NCBI RefSeq assembly: GCF_020687785.1
Contig: NZ_JAJEWI010000007.1
Span: 1-64,000 of the forward strand
Direction: 5' to 3'
Length of the DNA: 64,000 bases
From: Sphingopyxis yananensis
GTDB taxonomy: Bacteria > Pseudomonadota > Alphaproteobacteria > Sphingomonadales > Sphingomonadaceae
Shown: piece by piece, positions 36,778 through 45,713 of the stretch
Numbering within the stretch: position 1 is the first letter of the stretch
How the letters are laid out: the number at the start of each line of letters is the position of its first letter
Notes under the pieces: generated by a model
What the model saw: only the letters and a program-made list of their open reading frames with translations
Databases searched by the model: none
Told to the model about the DNA's origin: nothing
Program-made: the position numbers and the translations under genes

Positions 36778-37944
36778 ATGATGTCGAAGTTGCGCGGCGC
36801 AGCCGCCATAGTCGGGATCGGCCAGACGCCTTATTATAAGCGCGGCGCATCCCCCCATCCGGAACTGAAGCTGGCGTTGCAGGCAATTGTCGGCGCGTGC
36901 GAAGATGCAGGCATCGATCCTGCAGATGTCGACGGCTTTATTTCCTATGCTTCTGAACGCAATGACGCGCAAAAACTCATGTCGGCGTTGGGCACGAAAG
37001 AAGTGCGCTTTGCATCTCTTGCATGGATCCACGGCGGCGGCATTCCTGGCGCGCTTAGCATTGCGGCCATGGCCGTTGCCACCGGACAAGCCAAAGCGGT
37101 CGTCGTCTATCGCGCCATGGCGGAAAGCAGCACGCAGCGCCTGCGCGTTATGGTGGCACAAGGCGATACGGCGGCCCAATATCTGGTCAACGGTCTGGAA
37201 TCGCCAGCCCAAATCCTTGCCCTGCGCAGCCAGCGCATGATTGAAAAACATGGCGTCCCGCGCGATACACTCAAAGCCATGGCGCAAGCGACCTATCATC
37301 ATGCCCGAACCAATCCGCGCGCTTATGGTCGCAACACCGTGTTGGATGATGAAACATATGACAACGCGCGCTTGATTTCAGAACCCTATAATCTGTTCGA
37401 TTGTTCGCGGGAAAATGACGGTGCCTGCGCTGTCTTGGTCGTGTCCGCAGAGCACGCTCGCGATCTGGCCAAAAAGCCAGCCTATATTTTGTCCGCACCC
37501 ATGGGCACATTAAACGGCGGCGGTGCCTTGGAAGAAAATATCCGCCCCTATAGCTTTGCCGGACAAGTGGGTGTCGCAACCCGCATGTGGGCTGAATCGG
37601 GCTATGGTCCAAAAGATGTTGATGTCGCGCAAATTTATCAGAATATGACCGGCATGGGCGTTGGTTCTTTGATCGACCATGGGTTTTGCACGCCAGAAAA
37701 TGCGGGCGAATTCATCCGGTTCGACAATTTGATCGTATCGGGCGGAACATTGCCAGTGAACACGTCGGGCGGCGATCTGGCCGAAGGCTTTATTCACGGC
37801 ATGGGTTTGGTCGCCGAAGCGGTACGCCAGATACGCGGAGATTCCGTCAATCAGGTAATGGGCGCCAAATTGTCCCTCATGACCGGCGGCCCCGGCGATA
37901 CGATGAGCAGCACCGGCCTGCTGGGTAGCGAAGAAACATTATGA
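36778..37944 (+). CDS. Thiolase-like protein, Ltp2/SCPx class (probable acyl-CoA retro-aldolase)
   Basis: The 388-residue thiolase-fold protein opens LRGAAAIVGIGQTPYYKRG and has the C-terminal VNTSGGDLAEGFIHGMGLVAEAVRQIRG. The Cys of true thiolases is missing: the region reads AWIHGGGIPGALSIA near 82-96. In Ltp2-type proteins the loss of this Cys goes with aldolase activity together with DUF35. So a retro-aldol C-C cleavage of a hydroxyacyl-CoA is the best inference. ATG at 36778 follows AAAGGA; 36781 is equally possible. Confidence 0.82.
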   Translation: MMSKLRGAAAIVGIGQTPYYKRGASPHPELKLALQAIVGACEDAGIDPADVDGFISYASERNDAQKLMSALGTKEVRFASLAWIHGGGIPGALSIAAMAVATGQAKAVVVYRAMAESSTQRLRVMVAQGDTAAQYLVNGLESPAQILALRSQRMIEKHGVPRDTLKAMAQATYHHARTNPRAYGRNTVLDDETYDNARLISEPYNLFDCSRENDGACAVLVVSAEHARDLAKKPAYILSAPMGTLNGGGALEENIRPYSFAGQVGVATRMWAESGYGPKDVDVAQIYQNMTGMGVGSLIDHGFCTPENAGEFIRFDNLIVSGGTLPVNTSGGDLAEGFIHGMGLVAEAVRQIRGDSVNQVMGAKLSLMTGGPGDTMSSTGLLGSEETL

Positions 37945-37976
37945 CCCCAACCACATCCACACGAAAAGGCCGATAA

Positions 37977-39491
37977 ATGTCCTTTACCGTTGCCAGCGCC
38001 CTTAATTGGTGGGCGAGAGAAATTCCCGACAATGTTGCACTCAGCGTTGATGATGACGCGGTCAGCTATGCCCAAATTCATGACTGGTCCGCCCGTGTTG
38101 GACACCATCTGCTGAACAATGGCGTGCGGTCCGGTGATCGGGTCATGATCGTATCGCTCAATTCCCTGCCCTATGCTGTTTTGATTTTGGCATTGGCCAA
38201 AATTGGGGCCATCGGTACACCATTAACCTTTCGTTCCAGCCCCCTAGAAATTGCTGAAGCGATTGAGAATTTTGAACCAAGCTTCTTGTTTACCGATGCC
38301 GAACGCGAAGCGGTGGCAATTGAGGGATTGGGTGATCGCGGTACCACCATCTTGCGTAGCCTAGATGACATCAGCGCCTTGCGCCACGGCGCGCGGCAAG
38401 ATTTGCCGTTGATGGCCGATGAAAATGCCCCAATGTTCGTCATCGCCACCAGCGGGTCTACGGCCAAATCCAAGGGCGTTATCCAAACGCAGCGCGGGGT
38501 CATGACCTATGCCTGCGAATTTGCGGTCATGGAACCGCGCTGCGGCAAGGGCGCACGGTTTCTCTCGCTTGGACCGTTCAGCTCTCAATCGGGATATTTG
38601 TTGTTTCTGCAATTTCTGGCGACCGGCGTCAGCATTTATATGGAAACCAAATTCGAACCGGAACGCGCCTTACGCCTGTTGGTCGAAAAACAGATCAGCA
38701 TGTTTTTGGCCGTGCCTATCTTTTTTGAACGCATAGCCGCCCTTCCTAGCTTTGCGGATGCCGATCTTTCCAACCTATATTTCGGTCAGATTGCGGGCGC
38801 CCGCGTCAAGGTATCGCTGCTCAAATTATGGCGCGACAAGGGCGTTATTTTGCGCCAAGCCTATGGCTGTACCGAAGCTGGCGGCGGCTGGGCCGCGCGC
38901 GACGATACCGCAGTCGTCGCACCGGAAAAATGCGGCCGTGGCGGCTTGTTTAACGAATTCGCTATTGCGGGCGAGGATGGCCAACTGGCCCCGCCCGGAA
39001 CCGTCGGTGAAATCCTGTTTCGTGGATCGTCCCTGATGGGCGGATATTGGAATAATCCCGAAGCAACAGCCGACGCGCTGAAAGACGGATGGTTTCACAC
39101 CGGCGATTTGGGCCAAGTGGATGAAATCGGCAATGTGACCTTCGTGGATCGTTTAAAAGATATCATCATTTCCGGTGGGCTGAATATTTCGGCGGCGGAA
39201 ATTGAAAAAGTGATCGCGGAAATCGACGGTGTCGAGGAAGTGGCTGTTATCGCAGCCAATGACGATGCTTTTGGCGAAACGCCTATGGCGGTAATTTATG
39301 GCGAAACGGCAAAATTGTCGATCGCGGATATCATCGCCCACTGCGACCGCGCGCTCGCTAGCTATAAAGTGCCGCGCTATGTCACGCTAGAGGATGAGCC
39401 ACTGCCCCGTCTGCCATCCGGCAAAATTTCAAAGCCCGCTTTGCGCGCCCTCTATCAAGATGCGTCCGCCCGCCTTCAACGCGTGCGCTGA
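37977..39491 (+). CDS. AMP-forming acyl-CoA synthetase/ligase
   Basis: The 504-residue adenylate-forming enzyme has the P-loop-like IATSGSTAKSKGV near 154-166, the adenine motif AYGCTEAGG near 296-304, and the hinge GWFHTGDLGQVDEIGNVTFVDRLKDIIISGG near 371-400. The C-terminal Lys in PSGKISKPAL is the adenylation lysine. It would activate the pathway acid with CoA. It sits in an operon of five genes, 36285-41067. Confidence 0.9.
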   Translation: MSFTVASALNWWAREIPDNVALSVDDDAVSYAQIHDWSARVGHHLLNNGVRSGDRVMIVSLNSLPYAVLILALAKIGAIGTPLTFRSSPLEIAEAIENFEPSFLFTDAEREAVAIEGLGDRGTTILRSLDDISALRHGARQDLPLMADENAPMFVIATSGSTAKSKGVIQTQRGVMTYACEFAVMEPRCGKGARFLSLGPFSSQSGYLLFLQFLATGVSIYMETKFEPERALRLLVEKQISMFLAVPIFFERIAALPSFADADLSNLYFGQIAGARVKVSLLKLWRDKGVILRQAYGCTEAGGGWAARDDTAVVAPEKCGRGGLFNEFAIAGEDGQLAPPGTVGEILFRGSSLMGGYWNNPEATADALKDGWFHTGDLGQVDEIGNVTFVDRLKDIIISGGLNISAAEIEKVIAEIDGVEEVAVIAANDDAFGETPMAVIYGETAKLSIADIIAHCDRALASYKVPRYVTLEDEPLPRLPSGKISKPALRALYQDASARLQRVR

Positions 39492-39508
39492 CCAACAAAG
39501 GATAATTT

Positions 39509-40288
39509 ATGATCGTTTCCGGATGCTCCGCCGTTGTAACCGGCGGGGCCAGTGGCTTGGGCGAAGCAACAGCACGCGCTTTGGCGGCGGCTGGTGTCGA
39601 AGTCGCTCTGTTTGACCTAAACCGCGAACGCGGTGAAGCCGTCGCCGCCGACATCGGCGGCCTGATGTGCGAAGTGGATATTACTAGCGATCAATCGGTT
39701 GCCGCTGGATTTGAAAAAGCACGGGCCGCCCATGGGCAAGAACGTATTTTGATCAACTGTGCAGGGCGCGGCAATTCGTTTAAAACCGCATCGCGCAACA
39801 GGGAAACTGGCGCGATTGAAACCTTTCCTCTGGATGGTTTTGAAAAAGTAATTTTGCTGAACATCGTTGGCACCTTTCGCTGCATCACCCAAGCGGCAGC
39901 GGGCATGATGACGCTCGACCCCATGGAAGATGGCGAGCGCGGCGTGATCATCAACACCGCATCTGTCGCGGCAGAGGATGGCCAAATGGGTCAAGCCGCT
40001 TATGCATCGTCCAAAGCGGCCATCGTGGGCCTGACGTTGCCCGTCGCCCGCGATTTGATGCGCGAAGGCATTCGTGTGAACGCCATTCTTCCTGGCATTT
40101 TCGATACGCCTTTATTCGCTACAGCCAAGCCGCAGGTCAAAGAAACGCTTGCCGCCAATGTGCCCTTCCCCAAGCGTTTGGGCAGCCCAGCGGAATATGC
40201 CAGCCTCGCGCTGGAAATGTGCCGCAACAGCTATTTCAACGGCGAGGACGTGCGCTTGGATGGCGCGCTGCGCATGGGGCCGCGCTGA
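39509..40288 (+). CDS. Short-chain dehydrogenase, 3-hydroxyacyl-CoA dehydrogenase type II-like
   Basis: The 259-residue SDR has the cofactor loop TGGASGLGEATA at about 11-22, the NCAGRG turn near 84, and the Ser-Tyr-Lys triad in NTASVAAEDGQMGQAAYASSK (Ser near 154, Tyr near 167, Lys near 171). The inserted loop and sequence resemble HSD10-type enzymes that oxidise 3-hydroxyacyl-CoA. Its stop overlaps the next ATG (TGATG). A beta-oxidation step is inferred. Confidence 0.87.
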   Translation: MIVSGCSAVVTGGASGLGEATARALAAAGVEVALFDLNRERGEAVAADIGGLMCEVDITSDQSVAAGFEKARAAHGQERILINCAGRGNSFKTASRNRETGAIETFPLDGFEKVILLNIVGTFRCITQAAAGMMTLDPMEDGERGVIINTASVAAEDGQMGQAAYASSKAAIVGLTLPVARDLMREGIRVNAILPGIFDTPLFATAKPQVKETLAANVPFPKRLGSPAEYASLALEMCRNSYFNGEDVRLDGALRMGPR

Positions 40289-41067
40289 TGAATTATGAAT
40301 TTATCACGGTGGATCGGGACGGGCCGATCACCACCATAACGCTGAATCGGCCACAATCCCGCAATGCGCTGCATCCCCCCGCGCATTGGGAATGCCATCA
40401 TGCCCTCGATGCATTTGAAGCGGATAGCGATCAGTGGGTCGCCATCATCACTGGCGCGGGGGATCAATCCTTTTGCGCTGGTAATGATTTGAAATTTCAG
40501 GCCAGCGGGGTTACGCCCGTACTGCCGTCGTCGGGCTTTGCTGGACTGACGGCTCGTACCAATAACGTAAAGCCAGTGATTGCGGCGGTAAATGGCTATG
40601 CGCTGGGCGGCGGTTTTGAAATTGCCTTGGCCTGTGATATTTTGCTGGCAGCGGAAACAGCATCATTCAGCCTTCCCGAAGCACGGATCGGTATGGCCGC
40701 GCTGGCCGGAGGATTGCACCGTTTGCCACGGGCGATCGGCCCACGCCGCGCGATGCAGATGATCATGACGTGCGAGCGCGTATCCGCACAACAGGGGCTG
40801 GAACTGGGCTTTGTGAACGACGTGATCGGCGAAGAAGGCGTTCTTCCCGCCGCAAAACGCTGGGCCCGCGAAATTTGCAAAGCCAGCCCGCTGGCCATTC
40901 AAGCGGCAAAACAAGCCATGCAGCATGGCCTAGATCGCCCCATCGCGGACGCCATGATCGCCCAATGGGGATGCCAAGCGATGCGCGACCTTCGCACATC
41001 CCAAGACTGGGTTGAAGGCCCGCGCGCCTTTGCTGAAAAACGTGCCCCAGTTTGGACGGGGCGTTAA
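40288..41067 (+). CDS. Enoyl-CoA hydratase family protein
   Basis: The 259-residue crotonase has RPQSRNALHPPAHWE near 22-36, FCAGNDLKFQ near 66-75, the oxyanion segment YALGGGFEIALACDI near 103-117, and SLPEARIGMAALAGG, where Glu follows Pro as in active hydratases. The chosen ATG overlaps the SDR stop. Last gene of the operon, ending at a strong terminator. Confidence 0.88.
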   Translation: MNYEFITVDRDGPITTITLNRPQSRNALHPPAHWECHHALDAFEADSDQWVAIITGAGDQSFCAGNDLKFQASGVTPVLPSSGFAGLTARTNNVKPVIAAVNGYALGGGFEIALACDILLAAETASFSLPEARIGMAALAGGLHRLPRAIGPRRAMQMIMTCERVSAQQGLELGFVNDVIGEEGVLPAAKRWAREICKASPLAIQAAKQAMQHGLDRPIADAMIAQWGCQAMRDLRTSQDWVEGPRAFAEKRAPVWTGR

Positions 41068-41104
41068 CGCCCACAAAACAGCTCCTATCAGAACCCAGCC
41101 ATTA

Positions 41105-41137
41105 ATCGCCGACCCGAATAGGTCGGCGATTTTTTTG
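41105..41137. terminator. Rho-independent terminator between hydratase and MFS genes
   Basis: A 10-bp perfect stem (ATCGCCGACC with GGTCGGCGAT) with a 6-base loop and a T-run; it serves the plus-strand operon and probably also the converging MFS gene, whose stop is at 41150. Confidence 0.9.
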
Positions 41138-41149
41138 TCTTCGTAATGC

Positions 41150-42481
41150 TCATGCCAGATATTTCAGGTCCAGCCGACTACGGGCATGATAACGCAAGGT
41201 GAAGGCCAGCATCGCCATAACAATCGGCAACACCGCCCCCGCAAGGATCGACAAGGAAAGCGACATAGGGTGATCCGCAAACCCCAGATTGTCACTGATC
41301 AAACCCGCCAACACTGGACCAAGGCCCGTTCCAAACATCGCCGCCACCGCCGCCAATACCGCCAGCGCTTGTGCCCGCAAATGAACGGGGGCAATATATT
41401 GGAATGGCAAAGACGACAGACTGGTTACCGAACTCAGCAGAAACAGGGCAACACCCATTAAGGCCAGTTCAAGATGAAAAGACGATCCAAGCAGGCCAAA
41501 TGCGCCAATAGGCCACAGCAACGCCAACATCAGCAGCATATAGCGTAAAATCGCCTTCACGGGATCAGTCCCCCCGCGTAGGCTAATCAAAATACCCGCC
41601 GAAATTGTGCCGCTTGCCCCCGCCAACAAATAAATCGGGCCAAATAAAGTGCCCATTGTCGCCTCGTCCACACCCTTGGATCGCATGATGGCGGCGGGCA
41701 GCCATGTGACATAGCTGCTCAACACCGTCATCAACAGGCCGACCGCCAGACAATATACGCCTGCAACGCGCCATTCCTGCCGGAAGAACTGCACCAATTC
41801 GCCAACGCCCTTGCGTTGCACATGGACGGGCGGTTTCTGATCGCGGATCAGCAACAGCAGCAAGGCCGCAATCAAACCCGGCGCGCCGACAATTAAAAAC
41901 ACCCATTGCCAATCTTCGAGCCCCGAGAATATCGGCAGATCCGTCCGATCCCAACGACCAATTGCGGCATAAAGCGCCCCGCCGCCAGCCAAGGCAAACC
42001 CTCCGCCCAAAAAGGGCGCCAGCATGAAGAGAGACGTGGCGGTGGCCAGTCGACGGGTGTCAAAACGGTCGGCTAGGGTGGATAGCGCCGCAGGAGGCAA
42101 ACCGGACTCGCCCGCCGCAATGCCAATACGCGCGGCCAGCATTTGCCAGAAGTTTCCGGCAAAAGCACAGGCCATCGTCATCAAGCTCCAAAAGGTGACG
42201 CACACACTAATCAAGCGTGAACGACGTGTTCGATCGGCCAACCACGCCAACGGCAACGACGCCGCCACATAAAAGAAAGAAAAGCTAACCCCCTGCATCA
42301 AGCCGAACTGTGTGTCTGTAAGTTCAAGCGACCGCTTGATGGGTTCAATCAGCAGGCTGATGATCTGTCGATCAATATAAGACAGTGTGTAGCAGGCCGC
42401 CAACAGCGCCGCGATCAGCCAATTGCGCCAACCGGCCCCCTTTTCGGTCCCCGCTTTACCCACAATCTCAGCATCGGCCAT
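41150..42481 (-). CDS. MFS transporter, spinster-like
   Basis: The 443-residue, 12-helix protein has YTLSYIDRQIISLLIEPIKRSL near 31-52, LADRTRRSRLI near 81-91, and GIAAGESGLPPAALS near 119-133. These are the features of Spns/GudP-like MFS proteins common in sphingomonad catabolic islands. It may take up the substrate or export a product. Transcribed towards the hydratase and away from the IclR region. Confidence 0.85.
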   Translation of the reverse strand: MADAEIVGKAGTEKGAGWRNWLIAALLAACYTLSYIDRQIISLLIEPIKRSLELTDTQFGLMQGVSFSFFYVAASLPLAWLADRTRRSRLISVCVTFWSLMTMACAFAGNFWQMLAARIGIAAGESGLPPAALSTLADRFDTRRLATATSLFMLAPFLGGGFALAGGGALYAAIGRWDRTDLPIFSGLEDWQWVFLIVGAPGLIAALLLLLIRDQKPPVHVQRKGVGELVQFFRQEWRVAGVYCLAVGLLMTVLSSYVTWLPAAIMRSKGVDEATMGTLFGPIYLLAGASGTISAGILISLRGGTDPVKAILRYMLLMLALLWPIGAFGLLGSSFHLELALMGVALFLLSSVTSLSSLPFQYIAPVHLRAQALAVLAAVAAMFGTGLGPVLAGLISDNLGFADHPMSLSLSILAGAVLPIVMAMLAFTLRYHARSRLDLKYLA

Positions 42482-42539
42482 ATAAATATCCTCCCCAACG
42501 ATATCGCTAGATAGGATATCATTTTATATTCGTACAATA

Positions 42540-42554
42540 GTGCGATATTTGACT
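42540..42554 (-). promoter_or_regulatory. IclR-like box upstream of the MFS transporter
   Basis: The minus strand reads AGTCAAATATCGCAC, ending ATCGCAC like the PcaR consensus. It lies 59 bp before the MFS start. Fits the same recurring motif; moderate match only. Confidence 0.45.
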
Positions 42555-42662
42555 AATATAAAATGCCGGTCAACCGCTAAATGCTAATCGAACCAAAGAT
42601 ATGGGGTAAGTTTTGGGGCGGCATTATCCACCGCCCCTTTCGTTCATCGAAAAACGCGAGCC

Positions 42663-43481
42663 TTACGGCAGAATGGCAGCCAACTGTGCCCGAGCGTCCA
42701 GCAGCGGCGGCAAAATCTCTTCGCGCAGGCGATCAATCTCCGCCCGCACCGCATGCACCCCCACAGTGATCGCAGCGATTGTCTGTCCCGAAAAATTCAC
42801 AATTGGCACAGCAATGGATCGCGACCCGATTTCCATTTCCTGATCAATAATCGAATAACCATTTTCCCGCACCTGCTTCAGTTCAGCCATAATGTCCGAA
42901 ACCTTGGTTAAGGTATGACTGGTGATCGCAGGACGTTCGCTATTGGTCAAAATAGCTTTGGCCTGATCCACTGGCAACGCCGCTAGCATCACGCGGCCAA
43001 GCGACGAACAAAAAGCAGGCAATCGGCTGCCTGGATGCAACCCCGGCCCAATAATGCGGTGGTGCGCCGCGCGGGCGATATACACCACCTCATGCCCATC
43101 AAGCACCGCTGCAGAGCAGGATTCAAGCAGCTTATCAGAAAGTTGGTCCAGCGTCGGCTGAATCAGTCTGGGCAATGATGCCGCCAAATAAGAATGGCCC
43201 AATCGCAAAATGCGCGGCGTCAGTTCAAAATAGCGCCCGTCCGTTGTCGCATAACGCGCCTCGACCAATGTCAACAAGCATCGCCGTGCCGACGCACGAT
43301 CAAGCCCGCTCAAGCGCGCGACCTCGGCAATCGTCAATGTATTGCGCCCTTGTCCAAAAGCCTCAATCACGGCCAAGCCTTTGGCAAATCCGCCCATGCG
43401 GTCGACACTTTGCAAATAACGACCCTCCGGCGGGCTGCTGCCTTGCAGCTCTGCACCGGTCTTTGCAATTTTGGTGTCCAC
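42663..43481 (-). CDS. IclR-family regulator, PcaR/PobR-like
   Basis: The 272-residue protein has an N-terminal winged helix with TIAEVARLSGLDRASARRCLLTL at about 50-72. The effector domain contains LPAFCSSLGRVMLAALP near 154-170, a phrase shared with PcaR, PcaU and PobR, and SIAVPIVNFSGQTIAAITVG near 224. PcaR-type proteins bind 15-bp boxes and respond to aromatic-pathway acids. It is the only clear regulator in the island and probably controls the boxes at 13624, 30894, 34649-34874, 42540 and 43521. Confidence 0.9.
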   Translation of the reverse strand: MDTKIAKTGAELQGSSPPEGRYLQSVDRMGGFAKGLAVIEAFGQGRNTLTIAEVARLSGLDRASARRCLLTLVEARYATTDGRYFELTPRILRLGHSYLAASLPRLIQPTLDQLSDKLLESCSAAVLDGHEVVYIARAAHHRIIGPGLHPGSRLPAFCSSLGRVMLAALPVDQAKAILTNSERPAITSHTLTKVSDIMAELKQVRENGYSIIDQEMEIGSRSIAVPIVNFSGQTIAAITVGVHAVRAEIDRLREEILPPLLDARAQLAAILP

Positions 43482-43520
43482 TCTAGCTTAACTCCTTATA
43501 TCCCCCCAACCGCACTCTAT

Positions 43521-43535
43521 GTGCGATTATTGACC
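43521..43535 (-). promoter_or_regulatory. IclR-like box between the IclR gene and thiolase 2
   Basis: The minus strand reads GGTCAATAATCGCAC, 12 of 15 bases equal to the PcaR consensus as I remember it. It lies 40 bp upstream of the IclR start, as expected for autoregulation, and in the shared region with the divergent thiolase. Confidence 0.55.
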
Positions 43536-43704
43536 AAACCTCTCACAATTTATGCCATCTCGTCAAGCCATTGAAGGGATTGACAGCAGCGTGAAGATAT
43601 TAGAACGGGTCGAATATAGAACATACGGACTAAAATCGCCCATATTAATCCAATATGCGCTTGACGATGGTCCAGATTTTAATAGCTGACCCAAGGAGCA
43701 TGAT

Positions 43705-44934
43705 GTGGAAGATGTTTGGATTATCGATGCAGTGCGAACACCACGGGGCATCGGCAAGGCTGGCGCAGGCGCATTGGCCGACATTCATCCGCAACGCTTA
43801 CTCTCATCTTTGCTGGTTGCCCTACAGCAACGGCATGCGCTGACTACAGCCGATGTTGATGACGTCATTGCCGGCGTCAACACCCAGCAGGGAAAACAAG
43901 GCCTGAATCTGGCGCGCATGGCGGCGCTGGATGCAGGTTATGACTATAAAGTCCCCGGTTTTTCGCTTGATCGCTTTTGCGGGTCGGGGCTGACGGCTCT
44001 GAATTTGGGTGCCATGGGCATTATGTCGGGCGCACAAAATCTGGTGATTGCAGGCGGCGTTGAATCCATGTCACATGCCCGCACATTGCCGCGTGAATTT
44101 ATGATGGATTCTGGAAATCTCGCGCTCCGCAAGTGCATCCCCCAACCCCATCAGGGCATTGCCGCTGATTTAATCGCGACATTAGACGGTATTGGCCGCG
44201 CTGAATTGGATGCACTGGCGCTGCTCAGCCAACAACGCGCCGATCAGGCCATTCGCGAAGGGCGCTTTGCCAAAAGCTTAATTCCCGTTTTGACGGAAGC
44301 TGGTGACGTAGCGCTGGACCAAGAACAATATCCCCGCCCGCAAACGACCGCCGAAGCGCTCGCCAATCTCAAGCCGGCCTTTTCGGCATTGTTTGATCGC
44401 GTGATTGATGACGAAGGCAATAGCTATGGCTCGTTATTACGACTGGTCTATCCCGATATCGACATTCAATATATCCATACCGCCGCGACCAGTTCCGGCG
44501 TGGTCGATGGCGCAGGTGCGCTGTTGCTGGCCTCGCCTTCCTATGCAAAAGCCAATGGCCTAAAACCGCGCGCGCGTATCCGCGCCTTAACAACGGTTGG
44601 CGATGATCCGACATTGATGCTGAACGGTCCGGTGCCAGCCACCCAAAAGGCGCTGGCGCAAGCCGGGATGGAAATTGGCGATATTGACCTGTTCGAAGTG
44701 AACGAAGCCTTTGCCGTTGTCCCCTTGAAGTTCATGCGCGATCTGAACGTCGATCCGGATAAGGTCAATGTGAATGGCGGCGCTTTGGCGTTGGGCCACC
44801 CGATTGGTGCAACAGGCGCCATTCTTGCGGGCACATTGTTGGATGAATTGGAACGCAGAGATTTATCGACAGGCTTGATTACCATGTGCGCCGCTGGCGG
44901 ATTGGCCCCTGCGACCATCATCGAACGCATCTAA
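43705..44934 (+). CDS. Acetyl-CoA acetyltransferase/3-ketoacyl-CoA thiolase
   Basis: The 409-residue thiolase has nucleophile Cys92 in DRFCGSGLTAL, the His in GGALALGHPIGATG and the second Cys in TMCAAGG. The start is GTG with AAGGAG six bases upstream; overlapping ATGs are out of frame. The pattern resembles FadA6/FadI-like thiolases. Divergent from the IclR gene and followed after 29 bp by an SDR, suggesting a two-gene unit. Confidence 0.88.
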   Translation: MEDVWIIDAVRTPRGIGKAGAGALADIHPQRLLSSLLVALQQRHALTTADVDDVIAGVNTQQGKQGLNLARMAALDAGYDYKVPGFSLDRFCGSGLTALNLGAMGIMSGAQNLVIAGGVESMSHARTLPREFMMDSGNLALRKCIPQPHQGIAADLIATLDGIGRAELDALALLSQQRADQAIREGRFAKSLIPVLTEAGDVALDQEQYPRPQTTAEALANLKPAFSALFDRVIDDEGNSYGSLLRLVYPDIDIQYIHTAATSSGVVDGAGALLLASPSYAKANGLKPRARIRALTTVGDDPTLMLNGPVPATQKALAQAGMEIGDIDLFEVNEAFAVVPLKFMRDLNVDPDKVNVNGGALALGHPIGATGAILAGTLLDELERRDLSTGLITMCAAGGLAPATIIERI

Positions 44935-44963
44935 TCCTATATTTTGATAAAAGGATAAACCAA

Positions 44964-45713
44964 ATGGCCACTTCGTATAAAACAGCTATCGTCACCGGCG
45001 GCGGCAGCGGCATCGGTGCCGCCACCGCCATGTTGCTGGCTCAGGAAAATTGGCGTGTCATGGTCGCCGATATCGATGAAGCGGGTGGCCAAAATATTGT
45101 CGATACTATTCGGAATATGGGCGGCATCGCGGATTTCATGGCAACAAATGTCATGCACGAAGACAGTGTTTCCGCCCTAGTGGAAGCTACACTGGAAAAA
45201 TTCGGACGACTGGATGCCGCCGTGAACAGCGCAGGCGTCGGCCAACGCGGCCAATCCATATGGGAATTGGATGCAGATGCATGGGATCATTGTCAGGAAA
45301 TTAACCTGCGCGGAATGTTCCTGTGTATCAAGCATCAATCTGCAGCGATGGTCGGCCAAGGCGATGGTGCCATTGTCGCCATTTCTTCGGCAGCAGCAAC
45401 AAAGGGACTAATTAATAGTAGCGATTATTGTGCAGCAAAGGCCGGTGTCACCGGCCTTGTACGGGGAGCCGCCGTGGATTGCGCACCGCATAATATCCGA
45501 GTGAACGCCTTATTACCTGGTGGCACCAACACGCCGCTTGCCGAACGATCCAGTGCCTCCACCCCCGGACTAGCAGGCACATTACGTGTTCCGATGAATC
45601 GGATGGCCACACCACATGAAATTGCGGCCACGGCCACATGGCTCGTTTCCGATGCGGCATCCTATATAACCGGCGCGAGCATCGCCGTCGATGGTGGCAT
45701 GGCAATCGCCTAA
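44964..45713 (+). CDS. Short-chain dehydrogenase/reductase
   Basis: The 249-residue classical SDR has TGGGSGIGAAT near 11-21, NSAGVGQRG near 86, the catalytic Ser in ISSAAATKG and Tyr-x3-Lys in YCAAKAG near 152-158, and the C-terminal ITGASIAVDGGM. ATG at 44964 follows AAAGGA. Probably oxidises a hydroxyl group of an intermediate. Last recognised catabolic gene of the island. Confidence 0.87.
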   Translation: MATSYKTAIVTGGGSGIGAATAMLLAQENWRVMVADIDEAGGQNIVDTIRNMGGIADFMATNVMHEDSVSALVEATLEKFGRLDAAVNSAGVGQRGQSIWELDADAWDHCQEINLRGMFLCIKHQSAAMVGQGDGAIVAISSAAATKGLINSSDYCAAKAGVTGLVRGAAVDCAPHNIRVNALLPGGTNTPLAERSSASTPGLAGTLRVPMNRMATPHEIAATATWLVSDAASYITGASIAVDGGMAIA

